Assembly (NCBI GenBank): GCA_934630515.1
Contig: CAKTVV010000003.1
Location: 124,001-188,000 of the forward strand
Direction: 5' to 3'
Length of the DNA stretch: 64,000 nt
Origin: an uncultured Eubacteriales bacterium
GTDB taxonomy: Bacteria; Bacillota; Clostridia; Oscillospirales; Acutalibacteraceae
A program made the position numbers and the translations under genes. How positions within the stretch are numbered: position 1 is the first letter of the stretch; the number at the start of each line of letters is the position of its first letter. The notes below the pieces were generated by a model. It saw only the letters and a list, made by a program, of their open reading frames with translations, was not told where the DNA came from and made no database searches. Below, one piece after another: positions 26,532 to 33,889 of the stretch.

Positions 26532-27320
26532 ATGGAACAAAACTCGTACATTTTTCTGACCGACACAGGCTCGTTTCAGCTGCATTGCTCCGGCTTCGGC
26601 TTTGAGCGGGCTCGGCCGGGCATGGTGTGGGGACCGGCTGCCCGCAGCTACTACGTCATCCATTACGTTTTTTCCGGGAAAGGCGTGCTGTATAACGCCT
26701 CCGGCGCCCACCCCATCTCCAAGGGGCAGATGTTTGTCATTTTTCCGGATGAGACTGCCATGTATGTAGCCGACAAGGAGGATCCATGGTACTACTGCTT
26801 TGCCAATTTTCAAACCACCGCCAAGCCTTTCAAGGAGGGCGAATACTGCTACACCGACAGCCGATTGAATCCCATTTTTCATAACATTTTGCTGATGGCA
26901 CAACAAAAGCTCAACAACTCCTATGCGGTCTGTGCCGAGCTGCTGAACCTGTTTGCCATTATGGCGGAGCCGCCCTCCCAAAGCCTGCCCCAAAAGCATA
27001 CCAAGCAGTATGTGGACAGTGCGCTGTCCTACATCCACGATTTTTACAATCGCCAGATCCGCATCAGTGATCTGGCACAGTACATCAATATCGACCGGGT
27101 GTACCTCTATTCTCTGTTCCGCAAGCAGGTGGGCATCTCCCCCAAGGAGTATCTTACCAACTATCGCATGGAGATCGCCGCCAAGCTGCTGGTTCAGCGC
27201 AACCTGACCGTCAAGGAGGTCGCCGCCGCCTGCGGCTATGTGGACATCTACTCCTTTACCAAGGCGTTCAAAAAGCACTACGGCTGTGCCCCCGGGCAAT
27301 ATGCGCACAACCACAAATAA
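26532..27320 (+). CDS. AraC-family regulator of the adjacent sugar operon
   Basis: This 262-residue protein has an N-terminal cupin-like sugar-sensing domain (about 1-140, including YYVIHYVFSGKGVLY) and a C-terminal pair of helix-turn-helix motifs (about 160-262). The typical AraC signature AACGYVDIYSFTKAFKKHYG is near the end. I chose ATG 26532 with AAAAGAGG upstream; GTG at 26514 is an alternative that would lie too close to that site. It diverges from the minus-strand polysaccharide operon and is its likely sugar-responsive activator. Confidence 0.88.
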   Translation: MEQNSYIFLTDTGSFQLHCSGFGFERARPGMVWGPAARSYYVIHYVFSGKGVLYNASGAHPISKGQMFVIFPDETAMYVADKEDPWYYCFANFQTTAKPFKEGEYCYTDSRLNPIFHNILLMAQQKLNNSYAVCAELLNLFAIMAEPPSQSLPQKHTKQYVDSALSYIHDFYNRQIRISDLAQYINIDRVYLYSLFRKQVGISPKEYLTNYRMEIAAKLLVQRNLTVKEVAAACGYVDIYSFTKAFKKHYGCAPGQYAHNHK

Positions 27321-27350
27321 GCAGCAAAGCCCCCGGAGAAAACACCGCTG

Positions 27351-27411
27351 TGAACTGCACTTCACTTGTTAGGCATTATACCCCATTGTCTAACAAATGG
27401 GGTGCAGTTCA
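27351..27411. repeat. solo IS end forming a 61-bp palindrome
   Basis: The right half (about 27363-27411) matches the right end of the IS at 32429-33657 at most positions, ending in the same TGCAGTTCA. The left border TGAACTGCAC is its inverse complement, so the unit is a short imperfect hairpin with no coding capacity. It may be a MITE-like derivative, or an IS remnant used as a terminator for the AraC gene. Confidence 0.65.
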
Positions 27412-27439
27412 CAATGAATTCCGGCGTTTTTGCGCAAAG

Positions 27440-27481
27440 AAAAAGTGCCTTAGTTTACTTTCGTAAACTAAGGCACTTTTT
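27440..27481. terminator. bidirectional terminator beside tRNA-Thr
   Basis: A perfect 19-bp inverted repeat AAAAAGTGCCTTAGTTTAC / GTAAACTAAGGCACTTTTT with loop TTTC begins directly after the encoded CCA of the tRNA on the minus strand. A/T runs on both sides allow termination in both directions. Confidence 0.85.
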
Positions 27482-27556
27482 GGAGCTGGTTGACGGACTT
27501 GAACCCCCGACCTGCTGATTACAAATCAGCTGCTCTACCAACTGAGCTAAACCAGC
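27481..27556 (-). tRNA. tRNA-Thr (anticodon TGT)
   Basis: Read on the minus strand the sequence folds as a full cloverleaf: acceptor GCTGGTT / AACCAGC, D-arm with AGCTCAGTTGGTAGAGC, anticodon stem CTGAT/ATCAG with loop TTTGTAA (anticodon TGT), and T-arm with GGTTCAAGTCC. The discriminator base is T and CCA is encoded (27481-27483). It reads ACA threonine codons. A terminator follows at once. Confidence 0.93.
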
Positions 27557-27640
27557 GAATGAAATGAGCGGGAAAGCGGACAGTTGGTAGAGCAACTCTA
27601 CACAACTGAGCTAAACCAGCGAATGGAATGAGCGGAAAAG
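27539..27640. repeat. 38-bp direct repeat with a broken tRNA-Thr 5' copy
   Basis: 27539-27576 and 27603-27640 are nearly identical (two or three differences). They contain the first 18 or so bases of tRNA-Thr plus its upstream flank. Between them, CAGTTGGTAGAGC resembles another scrap of the D-arm. The second copy lacks the rest of the tRNA and cannot be functional. It looks like a local duplication, or a scar of an element that used the tRNA 5' region. Confidence 0.7.
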
Positions 27641-27723
27641 CTCACTCAAAACACATCGCAGGAGACATTATACAGACTGCGACTGTATTTGTCAAGTGCT
27701 TCGGTGGTATTTTTACGGTTGGG

Positions 27724-27774
27724 GCAGGAGCTTTTCGGCAAAGCCCACAAGCGGTTTGCCGAAAAAGCTCCTGC
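27724..27774. terminator. long hairpin after the DtxR-like gene
   Basis: Arms GCAGGAGCTTTTCGGCAAA and the inverse with one extra A (...TTTGCCGAAAAAGCTCCTGC) make a stem of about 20 bp around a short loop. It follows the stop of the minus-strand regulator. T runs are weak on both sides, so termination efficiency is uncertain. Confidence 0.55.
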
Positions 27775-27786
27775 TTTCCCAAGTTT

Positions 27787-28155
27787 TCATTCGTGCTTGT
27801 GCATATGCCGCTTGATGGCGTCGAAGGTCGCATCGCTGATCACATGCTCGATCTTACAGGCATCGGCAGCGGCGGTTTCGGCATCGACCCCCAGCTGCTC
27901 CAGGCAGGCGGACAGAACCGTGTGGCGCTCATATACCTTTTGCGCAACGGCGGCGCCCTCTTGGGTGAGGGTGATGAATCCGTCATGGTCTACCTGAATG
28001 AAGCCGCCGGATTTCAGCAGCCCGACTGCCCGGCTGACGCTGGGCTTGGAATACCCCATGTATTCGCCCACGTCGATGGAACGGACATGGGGCTGCTGAC
28101 GGGACAGCACCCAGATGGTTTCCAGATACATTTCCCCGGATTCCTGTAAATGCAT
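27787..28155 (-). CDS. DtxR/MntR-family metal-dependent regulator
   Basis: This 122-residue protein has an N-terminal winged helix-turn-helix of the DtxR type (SGEMYLETIWVL, then VGEYMGYSKPSVSRAVGLL). A metal-binding, dimerisation helix region follows with HTVLSACLEQLGV and CKIEHVIS. It lacks the C-terminal SH3-like domain of DtxR, as do MntR and the short clostridial members. It probably represses manganese or iron uptake genes when metal is plentiful. A GGAG site precedes the ATG. The metal cannot be told from the sequence. Confidence 0.85.
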   Translation of the reverse strand: MHLQESGEMYLETIWVLSRQQPHVRSIDVGEYMGYSKPSVSRAVGLLKSGGFIQVDHDGFITLTQEGAAVAQKVYERHTVLSACLEQLGVDAETAAADACKIEHVISDATFDAIKRHMHKHE

Positions 28156-28177
28156 AGTTTTGTTCTCTCCTTGCTGA

Positions 28178-28639
28178 TCATTCCCCGACGGGGACCTTCA
28201 TAACTACCTTGCGCACCAAGCGGGGAGCGCCGCTGACACAGCCGGGACAATGGGCATCCTGCGGCATGAATATGGCAAAATACCCGGGCTTCAGGGTGAT
28301 GGGGATCGCATCTCTGTCCAGCTCGGCCAGCAGCACATCCCGGTCGGCGTCATAGTCCTGCGTGATGCGGCGCAAGGCGGCGGTAGGCTTGTAATAGATG
28401 GTTTCCTCTCCCTCCAGCAGAAACACCAGATCGGCATACACCTGGTGCGCCTCCAGCGAGCTGCCGGCAGGATACCGGGTCTCATAGGAGGAGGGGAGAA
28501 AGCGGATCCCCCGGTCGTCCACCTGCGCTCCGTCGGAAAAATCGACGGACCGACAGGTCTCCATGGTATGGAGCGCCTGCTGCCAGATAGAGCCCAATCC
28601 GTAATAGCAGGATGCGTTGGCGATCTGATCCAGAATCAT
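28178..28639 (-). CDS. YhcH/YjgK/YiaL family protein
   Basis: This 153-residue protein has the family signature EAHQVYADLVFLLEGEE and the late MPQDAHCPGC block, both typical of the cupin-like YhcH/YjgK/YiaL (EbgC-like) fold. Family members act on or bind sugars, for example sialic acid or beta-galactoside metabolism, often with a bound metal. The start at 28639 has GAAAGGTGG upstream. It lies 22 bases before the DtxR-like gene on the same strand, so the two may be co-transcribed. It may deal with an anomeric sugar from the nearby catabolic locus, which is inference. Confidence 0.85.
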   Translation of the reverse strand: MILDQIANASCYYGLGSIWQQALHTMETCRSVDFSDGAQVDDRGIRFLPSSYETRYPAGSSLEAHQVYADLVFLLEGEETIYYKPTAALRRITQDYDADRDVLLAELDRDAIPITLKPGYFAIFMPQDAHCPGCVSGAPRLVRKVVMKVPVGE

Positions 28640-28771
28640 CAAGAAACCACCTTTCATCGTATATTTCTTATAATTATATACGGTTTTTCGGGCAAAATCA
28701 AGGGCGGAAGAAAAATTTTCCGGGACGACGGGCGGTTTTATCGGCAAAAAGCCGGGTTCGGAAAATTTTTC

Positions 28772-28800
28772 TTGACTTGTCAGGCAAAGAATGATAAAAT
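28772..28800 (+). promoter_or_regulatory. promoter of the rpsF-ssb-rpsR operon
   Basis: TTGACT, a 17-base spacer and TAAAAT lie 78 bases before rpsF. The leader between them could host an S6:S18 autoregulatory fold as in other bacteria. A CTTG/CAAG pairing is visible, but I cannot confirm that motif. Confidence 0.75.
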
Positions 28801-28878
28801 AGACAGGCTCGTGAAATACGGGCTATCCTTGCCTTGCCCATAGAGACAAGGCCATTAGACCATAAGGAGGTGCAATCT

Positions 28879-29178
28879 ATGCCCACAGTAAAAGCATCCT
28901 ATGAGGCGCTGTTCGTTTTCTCTCTGAAGAACGGGGAGGAGGCTGTCGCTGAACTCAAGGAGAAGTTTCGTGCGCTGATCGAGCAGAATGCAGAGATCGG
29001 TGAGATTGCCGATTGGGGCAAGCGTAAGCTGGCTTATCTGATCGACGACGAGGCGGAAGGCTATTATGTGCTGTACAATTTTGTCAGCGGTCCGGCCTTC
29101 CCGGCAGAGCTGGAGCGTGTCAGCGGTATCACCGACGGCGTGCTGCGCTCGATGGCTGTTCGTAAGAACGAGAACTAA
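28879..29178 (+). CDS. rpsF: 30S ribosomal protein S6
   Basis: This 99-residue protein has the S6 ferredoxin-like fold: YEALFVFSLKN at the start, WGKRKLAYLIDDEAEGYYVLYNF in the middle and ELERVSGITDGVLRSMAVR at the end. It binds 16S rRNA with S18 in the small-subunit platform. ATG 28879 follows AAGGAGG at ideal spacing; the earlier in-frame start at 28834 has none. It is the first gene of the classic S6-SSB-S18 operon. Confidence 0.96.
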   Translation: MPTVKASYEALFVFSLKNGEEAVAELKEKFRALIEQNAEIGEIADWGKRKLAYLIDDEAEGYYVLYNFVSGPAFPAELERVSGITDGVLRSMAVRKNEN

Positions 29179-29192
29179 AGGAGGGAGCTTGC

Positions 29193-29639
29193 ATGAATTC
29201 CATCTGTCTGATGGGTCGCCTGACCGGCGAGCCGGAGCTGAAAACGACCCAAAACGGGATCTCGGTTACCAGCTTCAGTGTTGCGGTGGATCGTGCCTAT
29301 CGCTCCAAGGATCAGGAGCGGCAGACCGATTTCATCAATTGCGTTGCCTGGCGGCAGACAGCCGAGTTTATTACCCGGTTCTTCCACAAGGGCAACCGCA
29401 TCGCTCTGCAAGGCTCTCTGCAATCCCGTAACTACACCGCTAACGACGGCAGCAAGCGCACCGCCTATGAGGTCGTAGTGGACAATGCTTTCTTCTGCGA
29501 GTCCAAGGGCGGTCAGTCCGCCGGGGCTCCGAGCTACGATTCCCAGATCCCGCAGCCCAGCGAGGCGAAGCCCGCTTTCTCCACCGCCAACACCGGCGAT
29601 TTTGAGGAGATCCTCAGCGATGAGGAGCTGCCGTTCTGA
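29193..29639 (+). CDS. ssb: single-stranded DNA-binding protein
   Basis: This 148-residue protein has an OB fold (about 1-105: SICLMGRLTGEPELKTTQNG, then DFINCVAWRQTAEFI). A flexible Ser/Gly/Pro linker and the acidic tail DEELPF, which recruits replication and repair partners, complete it. Length and tail are normal for a housekeeping SSB. It lies between rpsF and rpsR with strong GGAGG sites. Confidence 0.96.
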   Translation: MNSICLMGRLTGEPELKTTQNGISVTSFSVAVDRAYRSKDQERQTDFINCVAWRQTAEFITRFFHKGNRIALQGSLQSRNYTANDGSKRTAYEVVVDNAFFCESKGGQSAGAPSYDSQIPQPSEAKPAFSTANTGDFEEILSDEELPF

Positions 29640-29679
29640 TCGGGAACCGCTGATTTTTTGAGTAAAGGAGGACTTTTTC

Positions 29680-29934
29680 GTGGCTGAAAGAACCGAGAGA
29701 CCCGAGCGCCCCATGCGTGGCCGGAAGGGTCATCGCAAGGTGTGCCAGTTCTGCGTCGATAAGATCGACTACATTGATTATAAGGATGTGGCTCGGCTGC
29801 GTCGGTATATGTCCGAGCGGGCGAAGATCCTGCCCCGGCGTGTGACCGGCACCTGTGCCCAGCACCAGAGAGAGCTGACGACGGCGATCAAGCGTGCCCG
29901 TCAGGTTGCCCTGGTACCCTTTGTCACCGATTGA
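29680..29934 (+). CDS. rpsR: 30S ribosomal protein S18
   Basis: This 84-residue basic protein has the S18 core: KVCQFCVDKIDYIDYKDV, LRRYMSERAKILPRRVTGT and CAQHQRELTTAIKRARQ. It partners S6 on 16S rRNA. The CxxC pattern retained near the N-terminus suggests the zinc-binding (C+) form. The last gene of the operon, with a terminator just after it. Confidence 0.95.
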   Translation: MAERTERPERPMRGRKGHRKVCQFCVDKIDYIDYKDVARLRRYMSERAKILPRRVTGTCAQHQRELTTAIKRARQVALVPFVTD

Positions 29935-29956
29935 TCCGGTGCAGACAGACAACTGA

Positions 29957-29996
29957 GGATCCCGTCCCGACCGTTTCGGTTGGGACGGGATCTTTT
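29957..29996 (+). terminator. terminator of the rpsF operon
   Basis: GATCCCGTCCCGACC / GGTTGGGACGGGATC with a short loop is followed by TTTT. Strong rho-independent form. Confidence 0.88.
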
Positions 29997-30324
29997 GCTA
30001 AGAGTAAGCCTTCGGCTGCGCCGGGGGCTTTTTATTTTTTGTGCTTTTTTCGGACGCCATCCCCTTTGCGGGTGAAAATGGCGGGCAGACGGGATCAAGG
30101 ATGTGAACGGACGGAGAAACAGCGGCGCTTCGGCTGTTGCTATCGCCGGCCAGTACAATGGGGGCGACTGCCGCCTGCTTGGGCGATCTCCCGGGCTTTA
30201 TCACGGGGCTTTCCCGCCGATCGGCTTCTGCTTGAAGCGATCCAAAACTTCTGTTTTGCACAAAAATCAAAGGTGGATAAAACAAATTGCAAACATTTTG
30301 ATAAAATAAATCAACTTTTCACCA
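29997..30324. other. non-coding stretch between rpsR and the surface protein
   Basis: I see no convincing gene in this interval. The first part is GC-mixed with no ribosome site ahead of an open frame; the end (30260-30320) is AT-rich and leads to the promoter at 30325. Confidence 0.5.
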
Positions 30325-30353
30325 TTGTTTTCCATATGGTTACTTGCTATATT
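30325..30353 (+). promoter_or_regulatory. candidate promoter of the secreted module protein
   Basis: TTGTTT, a 17-base spacer ending in TTGC and TATATT. It lies about 75 bases before the start. Confidence 0.5.
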
Positions 30354-30426
30354 CCTTAGTAAGAGCGGTGGAAGACCGGCGTTGGCGAGCGCCGGCTTTG
30401 TGCCGTCAAGATAAGGAGGAATGAGC

Positions 30427-32325
30427 GTGAAAAAGCGAGGTTTGACAATTGCAGTCGCAGCGGCGCTGCTGCTGTCCATGGTGCCGTTGACGCTTTTTTC
30501 GGCAACGGCAGAGGCGCCCCAAACGGCTGCTGCGCTGGTCGAGGGGATGCCCTGCGTGACGCTGCAGGATTTCAGCAAATTTACACCGGTACACCCCACC
30601 ACCATCTGGGGGTATCCGTGGAGCGGCTGGAACGAGAATAACGCCGATCAGGGTGTCCTGCTGCAGAATGACGGCGCCGGTAAGGGGCTGTATGTGCAGA
30701 CGGAAAGCAACAAAAAAGGCACGGCGGAATACGATGTGTACATCACGGACGCCGATAAAACCTTTGTGCGGGGCGAATATCTGGCGGTGCAGCTGCGGAA
30801 AAACGGCGTGACCGGCTCGTTTGCGGTCTGCTTTGGGTTGGGTACCAGCGGCTATTCCTTTATTTTGCCGGAGGATGCGGCGATCCCGTACGATGCAGAC
30901 GGCACGCTGCGGCAGGCGGGAGCCGCCACCGGAGAGCTGTCCACCCGGGGCGGCGCTGTGCGCACCTATACGGTGGGGTCTGCGGAGACGGTGACGGTGT
31001 ATCTGCCGATCGCTCAGTTTGTCCGTGCCGATACAAAAGCGCCGATGACGGCGGCGGATCGGGCGGATGTAACCAATATCCAGATCCTTTTTTCCGATCT
31101 TGGCAATAAAAATGACGCCTCTCTGGAAAATGCAGAGGCAATTTCCATACGGCAGTTTGCCGTGTATACCGAAAAGACTGCGAGCGACCCCACGCCCGCC
31201 GGCGATCAGCTGGTAGAGGGGAAGAAGCAGACGGTGCTGCAGGATTTTACGGAGGCACTGACCATTGCGGACTCGGACGAGGCGGATGTGTGGTATAGCC
31301 CGTGGTGGACGTATCCGCCCACGCTGCACGAGAGCCGGGGACTGTGCTTTGGGGATACCACCGCCGATAACGGCACCTTTGGGGATGACCGGGGGCAGGG
31401 CGCCGTCAATAATATTGCTGTGCGCCGGCTGGCGACCCATGACTTTTCGGGCGCCGACTATCTGGCGGTCACCTTCCGTCGGAATGCCGTGACCGGTGCC
31501 TTTGTTTCCGTTGTGCAGATGGTGGTGAGCGATGCTGCCGGCAACCGGCTGGATATGGTGCTGGCTCCCGGCACAAGCATCCTCTACGACAACGGCTCCC
31601 CGACGCTGCAGGAGACGGTAGTGCCGGAGTCGTCTATGTATGAGCGCACGCTGACGTTCCAGACCGGCTCTGCGAATGTGGTGAAGGCGTATATTCCGCT
31701 GTCCGGCTTTGTCGGGTTGACGGAGGAGCTGGCGCAGCAGATCCTGTGGGTCAACTTCCGGTTCGTGGATCTGGGCAATCGGACGGACTATCCCTCCATC
31801 GCCAATGCGGATGCCGTTTCCATCCGGGAGATCGCCCTCTATGCGCCCAATCTTACGTTCTTAGGCGCCAAGCTGCGCAGCGAGCTGCAGGACGGTGCTC
31901 CGGCGGCGCTGCGGTTTGGAATCCGGGCGACGCTTCCCGGTACGGTAAAGGGGGAGGACTATGCGGCGGACTATGCGAACAGCCGGGTGACCATCGGGGC
32001 GCAGACGTATGCCGTGGCGCACGCCGGGGCTGTGGTCGCCCGTGCCGACCGTGTGGCGGATGCGGCGCAGCTGACGGTGGAGGATGCCGCCGGTGGTTAC
32101 GTCGTGGATCGGACGGCGGAAAAGCTCTATGACGTAGCGGCGGACGGCGGCTCGGTGACCTACTATATCACCGTGGTCCGCATCCCGGCTGCGCACCGCA
32201 GCACATCGATCGTGGTCCGCCCGTATATCGCTTACTATACCGACGAGACGAGGACCACGGTGGCGTATCTCTACGGCGAGGCGAGCAGCCGCTCTGTGCT
32301 GGATGTGACAGCACCTGCTGCGTAA
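30427..32325 (+). CDS. secreted protein with two LQDF-type modules
   Basis: This 632-residue protein has a signal peptide (VAAALLLSMVPLTLFSATAEA). Two beta-rich modules related to those of the 6539-9955 protein follow (CVTLQDFSKFTP and VLQDFTEALTI as module starts, ISIRQFAVY and VSIREIALY as module ends). The C-terminal domain, from about residue 475 (LGAKLRSELQDGAPAALRFG), resembles a domain often found at the end of Ruminococcaceae secreted proteins. Unlike the larger relative it has no C-terminal membrane helix. GTG 30427 is preferred: AAGGAGG is seven bases away, while ATG 30421 is too close. Probably a secreted glycan-binding protein, but no known CBM is recognised. Confidence 0.72.
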   Translation: MKKRGLTIAVAAALLLSMVPLTLFSATAEAPQTAAALVEGMPCVTLQDFSKFTPVHPTTIWGYPWSGWNENNADQGVLLQNDGAGKGLYVQTESNKKGTAEYDVYITDADKTFVRGEYLAVQLRKNGVTGSFAVCFGLGTSGYSFILPEDAAIPYDADGTLRQAGAATGELSTRGGAVRTYTVGSAETVTVYLPIAQFVRADTKAPMTAADRADVTNIQILFSDLGNKNDASLENAEAISIRQFAVYTEKTASDPTPAGDQLVEGKKQTVLQDFTEALTIADSDEADVWYSPWWTYPPTLHESRGLCFGDTTADNGTFGDDRGQGAVNNIAVRRLATHDFSGADYLAVTFRRNAVTGAFVSVVQMVVSDAAGNRLDMVLAPGTSILYDNGSPTLQETVVPESSMYERTLTFQTGSANVVKAYIPLSGFVGLTEELAQQILWVNFRFVDLGNRTDYPSIANADAVSIREIALYAPNLTFLGAKLRSELQDGAPAALRFGIRATLPGTVKGEDYAADYANSRVTIGAQTYAVAHAGAVVARADRVADAAQLTVEDAAGGYVVDRTAEKLYDVAADGGSVTYYITVVRIPAAHRSTSIVVRPYIAYYTDETRTTVAYLYGEASSRSVLDVTAPAA

Positions 32326-32330
32326 GAGCA

Positions 32331-32349
32331 GCATTCCCGACGGGAATGC
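32331..32349 (+). terminator. short palindrome after the secreted protein
   Basis: GCATTCCCGACGGGAATGC is a perfect arm pair just after the stop codon, but without a T run. It may be a weak terminator. Confidence 0.35.
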
Positions 32350-32475
32350 ACCGGCGGGGCGTGCGGCTGCTTTGGCGCTCGCAGACGTTGTACTGTAGAG
32401 CGAGAGAAAGACCGGACAGCGGACGTTCTGAAGTGATCCCCAAAAAGTTAGACAAAGAATAAGGAGAAAAACTGT

Positions 32476-33261
32476 TCAAGCAACCGAAAGGGCTTGCTGT
32501 CTGTGAATCGCAGGCGGCAAGCCCTTCAGCTTTGCCTTGAGTCTGCGGTTGTTGTAGTAGTCCAGATATGCAATCAGCTCCTGCTTGAAGTGTTCCATGG
32601 ATTGAAATTCCTGCAAATACAGCAGCTCGCTTTTGAGTACTCCAAAGAAGTTTTCAATTACCGCATTGTCCAGACAGTTTTCCTTGCGGCTCATGCTCTG
32701 TCGGATACCCTTCTCACGAAGCATTCGCTGATACTGCCTGTGCTGGTACTGCCAGCCCTGGTCAGAATGGAGAATGAGATTCGTGGCATCCGGAATCTTT
32801 TCAAAAGCCTTGTCCAGCATGGTTGTTACCATGCTCAGCACCGGACGCTCTGTGATCGTGTAGCGGACCAGATCGCTGCTGTGCAGATCAAGAATCGGCG
32901 ACAGATACAGCTTTTCGCCGAACAGGCTGAACTCCGTCACATCCGTGACCCATTTCTGATTTGGCTTGTCTGCGTGGAAATCCCGATTCAGCAGATTCGG
33001 CGCAATTTTACCCACGTCTCCCTTATAGGAACGATATTTCTTCATTCGGACACGGCAAACCAGGTCTAATTCCTTCATAAGCCGCTGGACGGTCTTGTGA
33101 TTCACAGAGAAACCTCGACCGTGCAGTGCCGCTGTGATCCGGCGATAGCCGTACCTTCCCTTGTTTTCGTGGTGAATTGCTGTAATTTCATCCTTGACAG
33201 ACGTGTATTTGTCCACTTTCTGCATCTGCTTCAAGTGATAATAAAAGGTTGCACGGGGCAT
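32476..33261 (-). CDS. IS3-family transposase OrfB (DDE integrase)
   Basis: This protein of about 261 residues carries an HTH_21-like N-terminus (YGYRRITAALHGRGFSVNHK) and an rve integrase core. The DDE residues are in VTDVTEF, LHSDQGWQYQ and NAVIENFFG. The frame is open upstream to about 33360 (reading ...ATPAQKALVVQELRQ), as expected for a product normally made by -1 frameshifting from orfA. With orfA broken, the fusion transposase cannot be made normally, so transposition is unlikely unless OrfA is supplied in trans. Confidence 0.9.
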   Translation of the reverse strand: MPRATFYYHLKQMQKVDKYTSVKDEITAIHHENKGRYGYRRITAALHGRGFSVNHKTVQRLMKELDLVCRVRMKKYRSYKGDVGKIAPNLLNRDFHADKPNQKWVTDVTEFSLFGEKLYLSPILDLHSSDLVRYTITERPVLSMVTTMLDKAFEKIPDATNLILHSDQGWQYQHRQYQRMLREKGIRQSMSRKENCLDNAVIENFFGVLKSELLYLQEFQSMEHFKQELIAYLDYYNNRRLKAKLKGLPPAIHRQQALSVA

Positions 33262-33597
33262 TTGAGCGATTGAGAGAAGGAGATTGAGTGCGTGTCTTTG
33301 CCTTAGTTCCTGAACTACCAGCGCTTTTTGTGCCGGCGTCGCTCGTCTTTCAAAACCAAGGCTTGCAATTTTTTAGGTATTCATTCTCCGCTCGCAGTCG
33401 CTGGACTTCTGCCAGCAGATCTTCTTCTACCTCTTTCGGCTGCGTTCCGGACCTGCCCATGCTGCAACACGCTTGTCATCGCTGACCTCAAATTGTCTCG
33501 CTGTCTCGCAGTAACTTAACTTTTCCTTCAGCATGGTTTCCACAACCAGTTTCTTGAATTCCGGTATGTATCGTTTGTTCGGTACTCCCTTTGGCAT
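33262..33597 (-). pseudogene. IS3-family OrfA, internally deleted and frameshifted
   Basis: The start is normal (MPKGVPNKRYIPEFKKLVVE, then LSYCETARQFEVSD) and would form the HTH of an IS150-type OrfA. After ...DKRVAAW the frame jumps to a TAG at 33427. The expected C-terminal leucine-zipper part (EVEEDLLAEVQRLRAENEY) is present in another frame. A stretch of roughly 75 bases that normally links the two appears missing. An A6 run near 33370 resembles the usual slippery site. Confidence 0.8.
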
Positions 33598-33657
33598 AAA
33601 AATCACCCCATTTGTTAGACATTATACCACATTGTCTAACAAATGGGGTGCAGTTCA

Positions 33658-33889
33658 GGGCGGCAGCCCGGCGGTTTTTCTCACTTTTCCGATTATAAAA
33701 ACACGCAGCAGCAGCCCTGCTTTTGCTAAAACCCGGGTACTTATAAAATCTGTATCCTCCGCCGCTGCGTTGAACAGTTTTCGCACCGTCTCCGCCTTTT
33801 CGTTGTCTTGCCCTCAGCAAATACGCCCGCCGGCGCAAAGCAGAGCATCATACATAAAGCAAGTATGACGGTTTCCTCATACAAAGACC
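33658..33889. other. non-coding spacer
   Basis: Between the IS end and the stop of the collagen-like gene I see no gene with a ribosome site. Confidence 0.4.

Larger units (their letters stand above)
32429..33657 (-). mobile_element. IS3-family (IS150 group) insertion sequence, probably inactive
   Basis: Terminal inverted repeats are visible: TGAAGTGATCCCC...GTTAGACA at the left and the inverse of TGAACTGCACCCC...GTTAGACA at the right. Inside are an intact orfB and a damaged orfA, both on the minus strand. Size is about 1.23 kb. The flanking triplets (TTC and GGG) do not form a target duplication, so it may be old or rearranged. An extra palindrome sits at the right end, just upstream of orfA. 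Confidence 0.85.

Noticed and set aside
27603..27640. Second tRNA gene
   Set aside because: Only the 5' end is present; anticodon and T arms are missing.
28801..28878. S6:S18-binding leader motif before rpsF
   Set aside because: A weak CTTG/CAAG stem is visible, but the hallmark bulge could not be placed with confidence.
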